Origin: Prauserella cavernicola
GTDB lineage: Bacteria; Actinomycetota; Actinomycetes; Mycobacteriales; Pseudonocardiaceae
Direction of reading: 5' to 3'
NCBI RefSeq assembly: GCF_016595675.1
Contig: NZ_JAENJH010000012.1
Location: 62,001 to 126,000, forward strand
Length of the DNA: 64,000 bases
Shown here: piece by piece, positions 34,424 through 43,108 of the stretch
How positions within the stretch are numbered: the first letter of the stretch is position 1
Layout of the letters: each line of letters begins with the position of its first letter
Notes under the pieces: model-generated
What the model was told of the DNA's origin: nothing
Database searches by the model: none
What the model saw: only the letters and a program-made list of their open reading frames with translations
Made by a program: the position numbers and the translations under genes

Positions 34424-34548
34424 GCGCAGAGGTTAGCGCGACCAGGCCCTGTGACTCGGTCAACCACGCTGAACTTGTGTTCTCAGGCTGCTCTCAGTCC
34501 TGTCTCACTAAAACCGTAAGGAAGCACTGCACACTTCGTCTCAAGGAT

Positions 34549-34577
34549 GGGAACACCCGACGCGGCCAGCGCGTTGG
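34549..34577 (+). promoter_or_regulatory. ECF-type promoter, probable SigE autoregulation
   Basis: GGGAAC at 34549-34554 and CGTTGG at 34572-34577 are separated by 17 bases. This fits the GGAAC...CGTT pattern of SigE-like ECF promoters in actinobacteria. Transcription would begin about 34584, downstream of the ATG at 34547 and 20 bases before the ATG at 34604. Confidence 0.6.
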
Positions 34578-34603
34578 GCAGGGTGAACAGGGGGAGAAGG
34601 CCG

Positions 34604-35242
34604 ATGGAGGTGCCTCAGCTGTCGAGACACAGCACGCAGACCGCGCCGAAGCCGACCGATGCCGAGGTGGCAGAGCCGGCAGTGGTGAGCGCCGCGGGTG
34701 ACCAGGGGGACGTGGCGTGGACGCCGCCGTCCTGGGACGAGGTCGTCCGTGAGCACGCCGACCGCGTCTACCGGCTGGCCTACCGCCTCACCGGCAACAC
34801 GCACGACGCCGAGGACCTCACCCAGGAGACTTTCATCCGGGTGTTCCGTTCGCTCGCGTCGTACAAGCCCGGCACGTTCGAGGGCTGGCTGCACCGCATC
34901 ACCACCAACCTGTTCCTCGACATGGCGCGCCGTCGTTCGCGCGTGCGCATGGAGGGGCTCCCCGACGACACCGATCGCATCGTCGGCGACGACCCGAGCC
35001 CGGAACAGGTCTACTCCGAGACGCACCTCGACCCGGACCTGCAGGACGCGCTCGACGAGCTGCCGCCCGAGTTCCGTGCCGCCGTCGTCCTGTGCGACGT
35101 CGAAGGTCTCTCGTACGAGGAGATCGGCACCACGCTCGGCGTTAAGCTCGGCACCGTGCGCAGCAGGATCCACCGTGGCCGGCAGGCCCTGAAGGCCTCA
35201 CTGGAGCGTCGTCGCGCGCTCAAGCTGGAGGCGAGCGTATGA
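34604..35242 (+). CDS. sigE: ECF RNA polymerase sigma factor SigE
   Basis: A 212-residue sigma-70 family ECF factor. Region 2 has [28 protein letters not shown] (key parts [10 protein letters not shown] and FRSL) and [17 protein letters not shown]; region 4 has [23 protein letters not shown] and [15 protein letters not shown]. It directs RNA polymerase to envelope-stress genes. ATG 34604 is chosen because GGGGAGAAGG precedes it and an ECF promoter lies just upstream; ATG 34547 (231 residues) is an alternative but has no proper ribosome site. It overlaps rseA by four bases. Confidence 0.93.
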   Translation: MEVPQLSRHSTQTAPKPTDAEVAEPAVVSAAGDQGDVAWTPPSWDEVVREHADRVYRLAYRLTGNTHDAEDLTQETFIRVFRSLASYKPGTFEGWLHRITTNLFLDMARRRSRVRMEGLPDDTDRIVGDDPSPEQVYSETHLDPDLQDALDELPPEFRAAVVLCDVEGLSYEEIGTTLGVKLGTVRSRIHRGRQALKASLERRRALKLEASV

Positions 35243-35934
35243 CTGATCACCGGGGCTGGGGTCTCCCCGAGTCGCACCTGCTGCCGGACGCGGTCGTCGC
35301 GTTCGTCGACAGGGAACTCTCGCTGGGTGCCCACGAACGGGCGGCGGCGCATCTCGCCCGCTGTCCCGGCTGTGCCGCCGAGGTGCGCGCGCAGCGACAG
35401 GCCCGCTCCGCGGTGCAGCACGCCGAGGCACCGTCGATGTCTCCCGGTTTCCTCGCGAGCCTGCGCTCGATACCCGAGCACACCGATCTGCCCTCATCGC
35501 CCGACAACCTCGCGATCAGCGAGGACGGGCAGCTCGTGGCCATCCAGCGACCGGACCGCGTCGCGGGCCTTCGCCACGCCATGCCCGGCGGTGCGCTGGG
35601 GAGCTCGGCACCGCTGGGCAACTCCGCGAACGTGCTGGGTACCGGGCCGCGGCTCGGCTCGTCGCGCCGCCGCACCGCTCAGGGCGCGGGCGTCGTGGTG
35701 TCCGGGCTCGTGCTGAGCGCGCTCGCACTGGTCGCCACGGTCGGGGCCGACGAGCAGCCAGGCGCGGAACGCAACGGCAACACGCCGTCGCCGCCCGCAG
35801 GCGTGCTGCGCGCCCACCTCGGACACACCACCGCTCCCACGACGACGCCGGTGACCACCAGCGTCAGCACCACGACGCCGGTGCCCACGCTGACACCGAC
35901 CAGTGCCGTGGCGCCGATGGACGGACCTCGCTGA
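35239..35934 (+). CDS. rseA: Anti-sigma-E factor (zinc-associated, RseA type)
   Basis: A 231-residue anti-sigma factor. The N-terminal domain has the ZAS motif as H38-x3-C42-x2-C45 (HLARCPGC), which binds zinc and holds SigE. A membrane segment follows about residues 148-170 ([19 protein letters not shown]), and the external tail is rich in Thr and Pro ([12 protein letters not shown]). This is longer than M. tuberculosis RseA, which suggests control from outside the membrane. It starts in the sigE stop (ATGA). Confidence 0.9.
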   Translation: MTDHRGWGLPESHLLPDAVVAFVDRELSLGAHERAAAHLARCPGCAAEVRAQRQARSAVQHAEAPSMSPGFLASLRSIPEHTDLPSSPDNLAISEDGQLVAIQRPDRVAGLRHAMPGGALGSSAPLGNSANVLGTGPRLGSSRRRTAQGAGVVVSGLVLSALALVATVGADEQPGAERNGNTPSPPAGVLRAHLGHTTAPTTTPVTTSVSTTTPVPTLTPTSAVAPMDGPR

Positions 35935-36050
35935 GCAACGCCGACTTCACCGTCGGGGCGGCAGAATCTCGAGTGCTGAGCCTCGGCGCGTAGGGTCGCT
36001 CTGGGCAATCACGCACCCACCGAGCACTGAAGCCGTCTGTCTGTCGGGGA

Positions 36051-37577
36051 ATGATGAACCAGCCACCGAACTCACCACAGGAGGAACCGGGCGAGCACGA
36101 GCCGCGGCTGGGGCCGCGCCCGATCGCTCGTCCCTCCGTGGACCCGTCGCTCGCCGCGACGTTCGGCAGGCCGCGAGGGGTGGACGGCTCGTTCGACCAG
36201 CTCCACACGCCCGACCCCGGCCGCAACGGCGCGCAGGGCGCGCCGCCGCCTCCCGAGTCGCTGGCCGAGGCCTTCGGCAAGCCCGAGGGTTCCGAGAACG
36301 TGCTCCTGCAGCGCGCGCCCGACGACAACGGCGCACGCGCCAACGGCGATCCCGAGACCCCGCTGTGGTCGTCGTCGGGCGACCCGTGGCGCGACCCGGG
36401 TTCGGGGGCGATGCTCGGCGGCCCCGCCGTGCTCACCCACGACGAGGATTCCGAGAACGAGGACAAGCCGCGCGGTGCCCTGCTGAGCCTGCCCGAGGTG
36501 TTGTTCGGCCGGCGGGTCCGGCCGAGGGCGCTCGCCGTGCTCGGTGTGGTGGCGCTGCTGATCGGCGCCGTCGGAGGACTCGTCGGCTGGGGACTGGCCA
36601 GCGCGGGCGACTCGCTGACCGGTGAGCTCAACGTCGCCGAGGCGGACGCGGGCAAGGAGCGGGCCGCGGGCTCGATCGCCGACATCGCCAAGCGCGTCTC
36701 GCCCGCCGTGGTGTCGATCGAGGTCAAGTCCGGCCAGTCCGGCGGCTTCGGCTCCGGCGTGGTGATCGACCAGCAGGGCTACGTGCTCACCAACAACCAC
36801 GTCGTCTCGCAGGCCACCCGCGACGAGCAGGCCGAGATCACGGCCGTGTTCATCGACGGGACCAGAGCGGGTGCCCAGATCGTCGGCACCGACCCGAAGA
36901 CCGACCTCGCCGTGATCAAGGTGAACGTGTCGAACCCCGTGGTGATCGAGGTCGGCAAGTCCGCCGACCTGGCACCCGGCGACGCGGTGATCGCCGTTGG
37001 CTCGCCGTTCGGGCTCGAGAACACGGTCACCGAGGGCATCGTCAGCGCTCTCGACCGGCCCGTCACGGCGCCCGGCGAGAACGGCGACCCCGCCGTCACC
37101 TACGACGCGATCCAGACCGACGCCGCGATCAACCCCGGTAACTCGGGTGGCGCGCTCGTGGACTCCACCGGAGCGCTCGTGGGCATCAACTCCCTGATCC
37201 GCACGGTCGGCACCGGCGGTGAGGGCGGCAGCATCGGCCTCGGCTTCGCCATCCCGGTGGACCAGGCCATGCGGATCAGCGAGTCGCTGGTGCGGGACGG
37301 CAAGGTCAACCACGCCGACCTCGGCGTCAACGCCTCGTCGGTCGCGGCCAACACGTCCGAGGGCGCGCAGATCCAGAACGTCATCGACGGTGGTCCCGCC
37401 GCGAAGGCGGGTATCGCCGAGGGCGACGTGATCACCAAGGTCGGGGAGCGGCAGGTGCGCAACGCCGCCGAGCTGACCGTCGCGGTGCGCGAGCACGAGA
37501 TCGGCGAGGTCGTGCCGGTGCGGGTAATTCGTGGCGGACGTCCGCTTACGGTCGACGTCACCTTGGGTTCAGACTAG
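36051..37577 (+). CDS. htrA: HtrA-type membrane-anchored serine protease with PDZ domain
   Basis: A 508-residue protease of the DegP/HtrA family. A long disordered cytoplasmic N-terminus (1-155) is followed by one membrane segment (about 161-182), then the trypsin-like domain with His250 in LTNNHVV, Asp285 in DPKTDLAV and Ser365 in NPGNSGG, and a PDZ domain from about 415. It cleans up misfolded envelope proteins and probably takes part in SigE signalling, as Rv1223 does next to rseA. ATG 36051 and 36054 are both possible starts. Confidence 0.93.
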   Translation: MMNQPPNSPQEEPGEHEPRLGPRPIARPSVDPSLAATFGRPRGVDGSFDQLHTPDPGRNGAQGAPPPPESLAEAFGKPEGSENVLLQRAPDDNGARANGDPETPLWSSSGDPWRDPGSGAMLGGPAVLTHDEDSENEDKPRGALLSLPEVLFGRRVRPRALAVLGVVALLIGAVGGLVGWGLASAGDSLTGELNVAEADAGKERAAGSIADIAKRVSPAVVSIEVKSGQSGGFGSGVVIDQQGYVLTNNHVVSQATRDEQAEITAVFIDGTRAGAQIVGTDPKTDLAVIKVNVSNPVVIEVGKSADLAPGDAVIAVGSPFGLENTVTEGIVSALDRPVTAPGENGDPAVTYDAIQTDAAINPGNSGGALVDSTGALVGINSLIRTVGTGGEGGSIGLGFAIPVDQAMRISESLVRDGKVNHADLGVNASSVAANTSEGAQIQNVIDGGPAAKAGIAEGDVITKVGERQVRNAAELTVAVREHEIGEVVPVRVIRGGRPLTVDVTLGSD

Positions 37578-37620
37578 CGGGGTAGGCTGAACGGGACGGT
37601 TCCGAGCGGAGGTTGCCAGG

Positions 37621-38034
37621 GTGTTCGAGAACGTTGGCTGGAGCGAGATCCTGATCTTGCTCGTCGCCGCATTGTTCATCCTCGGTCCGGAGCGGCTGCC
37701 GGAGGCGGCGGCCTGGCTGGGCAAGTCGGTCCGCAAGGTCAGGGACTTCGCCTCGGGCGCGCGCCAGCAGCTGCGCGACGAGATGGGCCCGGAGTTCGAC
37801 GAGTACCGCAAGCCGCTCGAGGACCTGCGGTCGCTGCGGAACTTCGACCCCAAGCGGGCCGTGACCCAGCACCTGTTCGACGGTGACCCCGACCCGCTCG
37901 GCCTCGACAACGTCAACGGCACGAACGGGCACGGCAACGGTTCGAACGGCTCCGCGAAGCCGGTGGGCCAGCCCGCCGCGCCGGAGCCCCTCAAGCCGGG
38001 GGAGCGCCCCCCGGTGGACCCGGACGCCACGTAG
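37621..38034 (+). CDS. tatB: Sec-independent translocase subunit TatB
   Basis: A 137-residue TatB protein that recruits twin-arginine substrates to the TatC complex. It begins [29 protein letters not shown], here marked by the single membrane helix (about 6-21) and the conserved GPERLP, then an amphipathic helix ([14 protein letters not shown]) and a variable polar tail. GTG start. TAGGCT at 37583-37588 may be its own -10. The stop is three bases before a 21-base repeat array. Confidence 0.92.
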   Translation: MFENVGWSEILILLVAALFILGPERLPEAAAWLGKSVRKVRDFASGARQQLRDEMGPEFDEYRKPLEDLRSLRNFDPKRAVTQHLFDGDPDPLGLDNVNGTNGHGNGSNGSAKPVGQPAAPEPLKPGERPPVDPDAT

Positions 38035-38037
38035 CGC

Positions 38038-38121
38038 GCGAGTCCCCCGCTCCAGCACGCGAGTCCCCCGCCCAGGACCGCGAGTTCCCCGCTCGTGCCC
38101 CCGAGTTCCGCGTTCGCGGCA
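38038..38121 (+). repeat. 21-base tandem array after tatB (four units)
   Basis: Four abutting 21-base units start at 38038, 38059, 38080 and 38101, with cores GCGAGTCCCCCGCTC, GCGAGTCCCCCGCCC, GCGAGTTCCCCGCTC and CCGAGTTCCGCGTTC. They are of the same family and the same orientation relative to transcription as the array after dapC. The rest of the 38035-38176 gap shows nothing else clear. Confidence 0.88.
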
Positions 38122-38176
38122 CCCGGCGGCACGAGCAGGCGAGACTCTCGTCGAGCTCAGCGGGGATCAGCGGGGT

Positions 38177-39322
38177 TCAGCGCCCCGCGGGGCTCACGTT
38201 CAGCATCATCCCGGCCAGACCTCGGGCACGGACGCTCAGCTTCTCGGCCGCGCCCTTGAGCACCTGCGACGCGGGAGCCTCCGGCTCGGCCAGCACCAGC
38301 GGAGTGCCCGCGTCGCCCTGCTCGCGCAGGCGCGGGTCGAGCGGCACCTGACCGAGCAGCGGCACCTCGGAGCCTACGGACTTCGACAGCGAGTCGGCCA
38401 CCGTCTGGCCCCCGCCGGAACCGAAGATCTCCATCTTCGAGCCGTCCGGCGCCTCCAGCCACGACATGTTCTCGATGACGCCCGCGATGCGCTGACGGGT
38501 CTGCAGCGCGATCGCGCCCGCCCGCTCGGCCACCTCGGCCGCCGCCTGCTGCGGCGTGGTGACCACCAGGATCTCGGCGTTGGGGACCAGCTGCGCCACC
38601 GAGATCGCGATGTCGCCGGTGCCGGGAGGCAGGTCCAGCAGCAGGATGTCGAGGTCGCCCCAGAACACGTCCGCGAGGAACTGCTGCAGCGCGCGGTGCA
38701 GCATCGGCCCTCGCCACACCACCGGTGTGTTGCCGGGCGTGAACATGCCGATGGAGATCACCTTCACACCGTGCGCCTGCGGCGGCATGATCATCTGCTC
38801 GACCTTGGTGGGCTTCTCGCCCGCGCCGATCATGCGCGGCACCGAGTGCCCGTAGATGTCGGCGTCCACGACGCCGACCGAGAGGCCGCGCTCGGCCATC
38901 GCGACCGCGAGGTTCACCGTCACGCTCGACTTGCCGACGCCGCCCTTGCCGGACGCGACGCAGTACACCCTGGTCATCGATCCCGGCTGGGCGAACGGGA
39001 TCACCGGCTCCTCGGCGTTGCCGCGCAGGCGCTTGCGCAGTTCGGTCCGCTGCTCGTCGCTCATGACGTCGAGCTCGACCTTCACGTCGGTCACGCCGGG
39101 CAGCTTCGCGACGGCCGCCGTGGTGTCGCGGGTGATCGTCTCCTTGAGCGGACAACCCGCCACCGTGAGGTACACGGCGACGGTCACGACACCGTCCTCG
39201 CCAACGGTGACGTCCTTGACCATGCCGAGCTCGGTGATCGGTTTGTGGATCTCCGGGTCCTGGACGTCCTTCAACGCAGTCTGGACGTCCTCGACGCTGG
39301 GGGTCTCTTGCGTAGTGGTCAC
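38177..39322 (-). CDS. mrp: Mrp/NBP35-type iron-sulphur carrier ATPase
   Basis: A 381-residue P-loop ATPase that carries Fe-S clusters to apo-proteins. An N-terminal MIP18/DUF59 domain (KDVQDPEIHKPI, VAGCPLKETI) precedes the deviant Walker A GKGGVGKSSVTVN, then DADIYGHSVPRM and LDLPPGTGD. The CxxC found in many Mrp proteins before the FGSGGG block is missing here (SWLEAPDGSKMEIFG); I recall the mycobacterial protein Rv1229c lacking it too. The GTG start overlaps the DUF1003 stop. Confidence 0.9.
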   Translation of the reverse strand: MTTTQETPSVEDVQTALKDVQDPEIHKPITELGMVKDVTVGEDGVVTVAVYLTVAGCPLKETITRDTTAAVAKLPGVTDVKVELDVMSDEQRTELRKRLRGNAEEPVIPFAQPGSMTRVYCVASGKGGVGKSSVTVNLAVAMAERGLSVGVVDADIYGHSVPRMIGAGEKPTKVEQMIMPPQAHGVKVISIGMFTPGNTPVVWRGPMLHRALQQFLADVFWGDLDILLLDLPPGTGDIAISVAQLVPNAEILVVTTPQQAAAEVAERAGAIALQTRQRIAGVIENMSWLEAPDGSKMEIFGSGGGQTVADSLSKSVGSEVPLLGQVPLDPRLREQGDAGTPLVLAEPEAPASQVLKGAAEKLSVRARGLAGMMLNVSPAGR

Positions 39323-39849
39323 TGCTCGGGCACCGACCTTCTGTCGCTGGCGGTTGCGTTTGCTCTTCTCATGCTACGTGGCTGCCCGTTGAGGTCTTCC
39401 CGCAACTTGTCCAGCTCACCGCGCAGATAGTCGCGGGTGGCGACCTCGCCGACGGCCAGCCGCAACGCGGCCAGCTCGCGGGCGAGGTACTCGGTGTCGG
39501 CCTTGGTCTGCGCTGACCGCAGCCGGTCCTCCTCCAGCGAGACGCGGTCGCGGTCGTCCTGCCGGTTCTGCGCCAGCAGGATCAGCGGAGCGGCGTAGGC
39601 GGCCTGCGTGGAGAAGGCCAGGTTGAGCAGGATGAACGGGTACGGGTCCCAGCGCAGCGACACCGCGGTGAGGTTCAGCGCGATCCAGACGATCACGATG
39701 AGCGTCTGCCAGAACAGGTACTTGCCGGTGCCGAGGAAGCGCGCGAGCCGCTCCGAGAACCGGCCGAACGCCTCCACATCGACGTTGACCGCGAACCGCC
39801 GTGGCCGGCGGGGCTGGTCGAGTCGGCGCCGGCCGAGCAGCTCAGGCAT
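39319..39849 (-). CDS. DUF1003 membrane protein
   Basis: A 176-residue protein of the DUF1003 family. It has two membrane helices (about 44-64 and 68-90: LFWQTLIVIVWIALNL and PFILLNLAFSTQAAYAAPLIL) with the signature WDPYPFILLN between them, and a cytoplasmic coiled-coil tail. The function is unknown. It sits between mrp and an MgtE-N/CBS protein with overlaps on both sides, the order found at Rv1231c in M. tuberculosis. Confidence 0.85.
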   Translation of the reverse strand: MPELLGRRRLDQPRRPRRFAVNVDVEAFGRFSERLARFLGTGKYLFWQTLIVIVWIALNLTAVSLRWDPYPFILLNLAFSTQAAYAAPLILLAQNRQDDRDRVSLEEDRLRSAQTKADTEYLARELAALRLAVGEVATRDYLRGELDKLREDLNGQPRSMRRANATASDRRSVPEQ

Positions 39850-41140
39850 GGTCGTTCTCCATGGTCGGCTCGGTGCCCACGTCGTGCAGGCCGGTCTCGC
39901 GCCAGCCCTCGGGCAGCAGGTGGTCGAGCACGTCGTCGACGGTGACGGCGCCGAGCAGGTGGTCCTCGGCGTCGACGACCGGGGCGCACGTGAGGTTGTA
40001 GGCGGCGAAGTAGCGCGTGACCTCGGTGAGTGTCGCCGTCGGGCGCAGCGGCGGCAGTCCGGTGTCGGCGACGGCGGCCACCAGGTCGGCGGGCGGCTCG
40101 CGCAGCAGGTGCTGGAAGTGGGCGCACCCGACGTAGCGGCCGGTGGGCGTCGCGCTCGGCGGCCTGCACACGAACACCATGCTCGCCAGCGCAGGGGTGA
40201 GGTCGGGGTTGCGGATGTGCGCGAGCGCCTCCGCCACCGTCGCGTCCGGCGTCAGCACCACCGGCTCCGGCGTCATCAACCCGCCCGCGACGTGCGAGGA
40301 GTACTCCAGCAGCCGTTTGACCGGCGCGGACTCGTCGGGGTGCATCAGGTCGAGCAGCCGGCGCTGGTCCCCGGGGGCGAGCTCGGCGAGCAGGTCTGCC
40401 GCGTCGTCGGGGTTCATCGCCTCGAGGATGTCGGCGGCCCGCTCCTCGGCGAGGTAGGCCAGCAGCTCCTTCTGGTTGTCCTCGGGCAGCTCCTCCACTA
40501 CGTCGGCGAGCCGCTCGTCGTCCATCGCGTCGGCGACCTCCTGCCTGCGCTTGAGCGGCAGGTCGCGCAGGGTCGCGGCGACGTCCACCGCGCGCATGGT
40601 GTCGAACAGCATCAGCAGCTGGCCCGCGCCCTGCGGCTGGCCGGTCAGGTCCGACAGCCCGAGGCCCGCGACCTCCTCCCACGGCACCACGCGCAGCGAC
40701 GAGCGCCGTCTGCCGAGCCCGAGCGGACCGCCGCGCTCGTGGATCGCGAGCTTGGCCAGCACCCAGTCCCGCGTGCGGGTGGGTTCCATCGCGGCGTCGG
40801 CGACGGTCACCCGTTCCCCGGACTGCGCGAGACTCGCCCGAGCGTCGAAGAGCTGGCCGAGCACGAGGACCTCGTTGGGGCGCTGGGTGAAGCGGCGCAT
40901 GTTGACCGAGCCGGTGGCGAGCGTGACGGCGTTGGGCTCGATGGCGGTGACGCGCAGCATCGGCACGAACACGCGACGTCGGGTGGCGAGTTCCACGACC
41001 AGCCCGAGCACGCGCGGCGGCTGTTGGTCGAGGCGCAGGCCCGCGACGAGGTCGCGGACCTTCCCGATGGATTCGCCGTCGGGGCCGAACACCGGCAACC
41101 GTGCGAGCTGAGCTGCGAAGACCCTGTTCACGGCAGCCAT
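39842..41140 (-). CDS. PRC-barrel/MgtE-N/CBS-domain protein without membrane part (Rv1232c type)
   Basis: A 432-residue soluble protein. The first 110 residues resemble a PRC-barrel (GESIGKVRDLVAGL). Residues about 170-280 match the MgtE intracellular N domain (LPEDNQKELLAYLAEERAADILEAMNPDDAADLLAEL, key pieces LPEDNQ and MNPDDAADLL). Two CBS domains follow. The five helices of a MgtE magnesium channel are absent, so it is likely a magnesium or nucleotide sensor, not a transporter. Overlap with the DUF1003 gene suggests a shared role. Confidence 0.83.
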   Translation of the reverse strand: MAAVNRVFAAQLARLPVFGPDGESIGKVRDLVAGLRLDQQPPRVLGLVVELATRRRVFVPMLRVTAIEPNAVTLATGSVNMRRFTQRPNEVLVLGQLFDARASLAQSGERVTVADAAMEPTRTRDWVLAKLAIHERGGPLGLGRRRSSLRVVPWEEVAGLGLSDLTGQPQGAGQLLMLFDTMRAVDVAATLRDLPLKRRQEVADAMDDERLADVVEELPEDNQKELLAYLAEERAADILEAMNPDDAADLLAELAPGDQRRLLDLMHPDESAPVKRLLEYSSHVAGGLMTPEPVVLTPDATVAEALAHIRNPDLTPALASMVFVCRPPSATPTGRYVGCAHFQHLLREPPADLVAAVADTGLPPLRPTATLTEVTRYFAAYNLTCAPVVDAEDHLLGAVTVDDVLDHLLPEGWRETGLHDVGTEPTMENDHA

Positions 41141-41157
41141 GTGGTCAGACTAGGCGC

Positions 41158-42105
41158 TCACCAGGGCACCCGCCCGGCTACGCGCCGTGGGCCGGCGGCC
41201 CAGGGCGCGATCTCGCGCACGGCGGCGAGCACGAAGTCGTCGACGTTATCGACGTCCGACTCCACGGCCCACAGCCAGTTCACCACCGCCCGCACGAGCG
41301 TCCAGTCCCGTGCGAGGTCGGCGTCCAGCCCGGCGGCGCCGACGACCGCGGCGAAGCGCTCGGACAGCGTGGACAGTTCGGACAGCCCGGACAGTCCGGA
41401 CTCAGCTCGCCGGTTCCACAGCAGCGGGATCACGCCGAACTCGGGATCGGCGACGATCGGCTTCGGGTCGATCACCAGCCAGTCCTCGCGGGTGCCCGCC
41501 AGCACGTTCTCGTAGTGCAGGTCCTCGTTGACCATCAGGTTCGCGCGGTGCGGCCCCCGTTCGCGGCACACCGCGACGGCGGCGTCCAGCAGCCGCCTCG
41601 GCACCGGCCTGCCGAGTGCGTCCCAGCTGGCGGTGAGCTCCTCGGCCCAGCCCGCCGCGTCGTCGCGCAGGTCCCTGCTCAGCGGCGGAGGCGGCACCGA
41701 CAGCCTGCGGAGCAGGCCGCCCGCGACGGCCACGGCCCGCTCGATCGGCACGTCCGCGAGCGAACGGCCGCTCGCCAGCCGCTCCAGCAACAGCACGCCC
41801 TCGCCGGGATCGCTCTCCCACAGCCGCACCGCGCCCTCGCCTCGCCACGCGGCCAGCGCGACGGGCTCGTCGCGCGTCTCGGTGTCCAGCCACGTCAGCT
41901 TGAGCACCGCCGCTTCGCCACCGCGCCGCACGGGCAGCACGAGGCCGACATAGCCGTGCATCGGGTCGCCGTCGGGCTCGAGGCCCCATCGCAGGCAGTA
42001 CCGCCGCACGAGTCCGGGCAGCCTGGCCAGCCAGCGCCTGCCCGGTTCGCCCTCGGCCGCCACGAGCTGTGCGGCGAAGGCGGGCGGAATGGTCGGCTCG
42101 CGCAT
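41158..42105 (-). CDS. Aminoglycoside/hydroxyurea kinase-family protein (APH(6)-like)
   Basis: A 315-residue kinase-fold protein of the family that includes streptomycin 6-kinase. VNEDLHYENVLAG is the catalytic loop and WLVIDPKPIVAD the metal-binding Asp region. Family members phosphorylate aminoglycosides, but chromosomal actinobacterial members often have an unknown natural substrate, so resistance must not be assumed. ATG 42105 is chosen (TGAGG four bases upstream); ATG 42117 is also possible. Residues coded by 41362-41397 form an SLS repeat. Confidence 0.78.
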   Translation of the reverse strand: MREPTIPPAFAAQLVAAEGEPGRRWLARLPGLVRRYCLRWGLEPDGDPMHGYVGLVLPVRRGGEAAVLKLTWLDTETRDEPVALAAWRGEGAVRLWESDPGEGVLLLERLASGRSLADVPIERAVAVAGGLLRRLSVPPPPLSRDLRDDAAGWAEELTASWDALGRPVPRRLLDAAVAVCRERGPHRANLMVNEDLHYENVLAGTREDWLVIDPKPIVADPEFGVIPLLWNRRAESGLSGLSELSTLSERFAAVVGAAGLDADLARDWTLVRAVVNWLWAVESDVDNVDDFVLAAVREIAPWAAGPRRVAGRVPW

Positions 42106-42160
42106 GATCCTCAGCATTTCAGCGGGATCAAACCCTTTTCGTGCGGAGTACGATCCGATT

Positions 42161-42166
42161 TATAAC
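42161..42166 (+). promoter_or_regulatory. Putative -10 element of the SPFH gene (TATAAC)
   Basis: TATAAC, 24 bases before the ATG at 42190, stands out in an AT-rich patch. TTTCGT about 18 bases upstream could be the -35. Confidence 0.4.
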
Positions 42167-42189
42167 GGTGTTTCCACCTGGGAGCCGCC

Positions 42190-43053
42190 ATGTTGGTAGA
42201 AATCCTGATCATCGTGGTCATCGTCGTAGCCATCGGGCTCGCGGCCAGCGTGCGCGTGGTGAAGCAGTTCGAGCGCGGGCTCGTGTTCCGCTTCGGCAGA
42301 GTCGACACGGCACCGAGGGAACCGGGGCTCACGATGATCCTCCCGATCGCCGAACGCATGACCAAGGTCAACATGCAGATCGTGACGCTGCCCGTGCCAG
42401 CCCAGGACGGCATCACACGCGACAACGTCACCGTGCGGGTGGACGCGGTCGTGTACTTCAAAGTGATCGATCCCCGGCAGGCCATCGTCGGCGTCGAGAA
42501 CTACCGGTTCGCGATGTTGCAGGTGGCGCAGACGTCGTTGCGCTCGATCATCGGCAAGAGCGACCTCGACGACCTGCTCTCGAACAGGGAGCGGCTCAAC
42601 GAGGGGCTCGAGCTGCTGATCGACAGCCCGGCACTGGGCTGGGGCATCCACATCGACCGCGTGGAGATCAAGGACGTCGCGTTGCCCGAGACGATGAAGC
42701 GCGCGATGTCGCGCCAGGCCGAGGCCGAGCGCGAACGTCGTGGCCGGGTCATCGCCGCGGACGGCGAGCTGCAGGCGTCGGAGAAGCTCGCGATGGCGGC
42801 CGAGCAGATGGCCCACACCCCGGCCGCGCTCCAGCTGCGTCTGCTGGAGACCGTGGTGGAGGTGGCCGCGGAGAAGAACTCGACGCTCGTGTTGCCCTTC
42901 CCGGTCGAGCTGCTGCGCTTCCTCGACAAGGCCACTGCCCCGCCTGCCGAGGCCTCGGTCCCCGAACAGCAGCGGACCGGCATCAACGGTGAGCGAGGCC
43001 CCGTCGGGCTGACCCCGGGTGACGAGACGGGGAGGGATCACACTCAGCGGTAG
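42190..43053 (+). CDS. SPFH/Band 7 (slipin/stomatin-like) membrane protein
   Basis: A 287-residue protein with one N-terminal membrane helix (EILIIVVIVVAIGLAA) followed by a Band 7/SPFH domain: KQFERGLVFRFGRV, PGLTMILPIAERM, TRDNVTVRVDAVVYF and YRFAMLQVAQTSLRSIIG. The tail is a predicted coiled coil ending in disordered sequence. Such proteins build membrane microdomains and often partner with an NfeD protein, which is not seen next to it. GGGAG precedes the ATG. Confidence 0.88.
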   Translation: MLVEILIIVVIVVAIGLAASVRVVKQFERGLVFRFGRVDTAPREPGLTMILPIAERMTKVNMQIVTLPVPAQDGITRDNVTVRVDAVVYFKVIDPRQAIVGVENYRFAMLQVAQTSLRSIIGKSDLDDLLSNRERLNEGLELLIDSPALGWGIHIDRVEIKDVALPETMKRAMSRQAEAERERRGRVIAADGELQASEKLAMAAEQMAHTPAALQLRLLETVVEVAAEKNSTLVLPFPVELLRFLDKATAPPAEASVPEQQRTGINGERGPVGLTPGDETGRDHTQR

Positions 43054-43096
43054 GAGCCTCCGCGAGCACGAATCCCGCTGCTGAACCGCACCGGAC

Positions 43097-43102
43097 TACC
43101 GT
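43097..43102 (+). promoter_or_regulatory. Leaderless -10 element of the IclR gene (TACCGT)
   Basis: TACCGT is followed by six bases and the GTG at 43109, with no Shine-Dalgarno sequence. Confidence 0.45.
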
Positions 43103-43108
43103 GGCGGC

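Noticed and set aside
41158-42105. Acquired aminoglycoside-resistance gene
   Set aside because: No mobile element flanks it and base usage is like its neighbours; the family includes many chromosomal kinases of unknown substrate.
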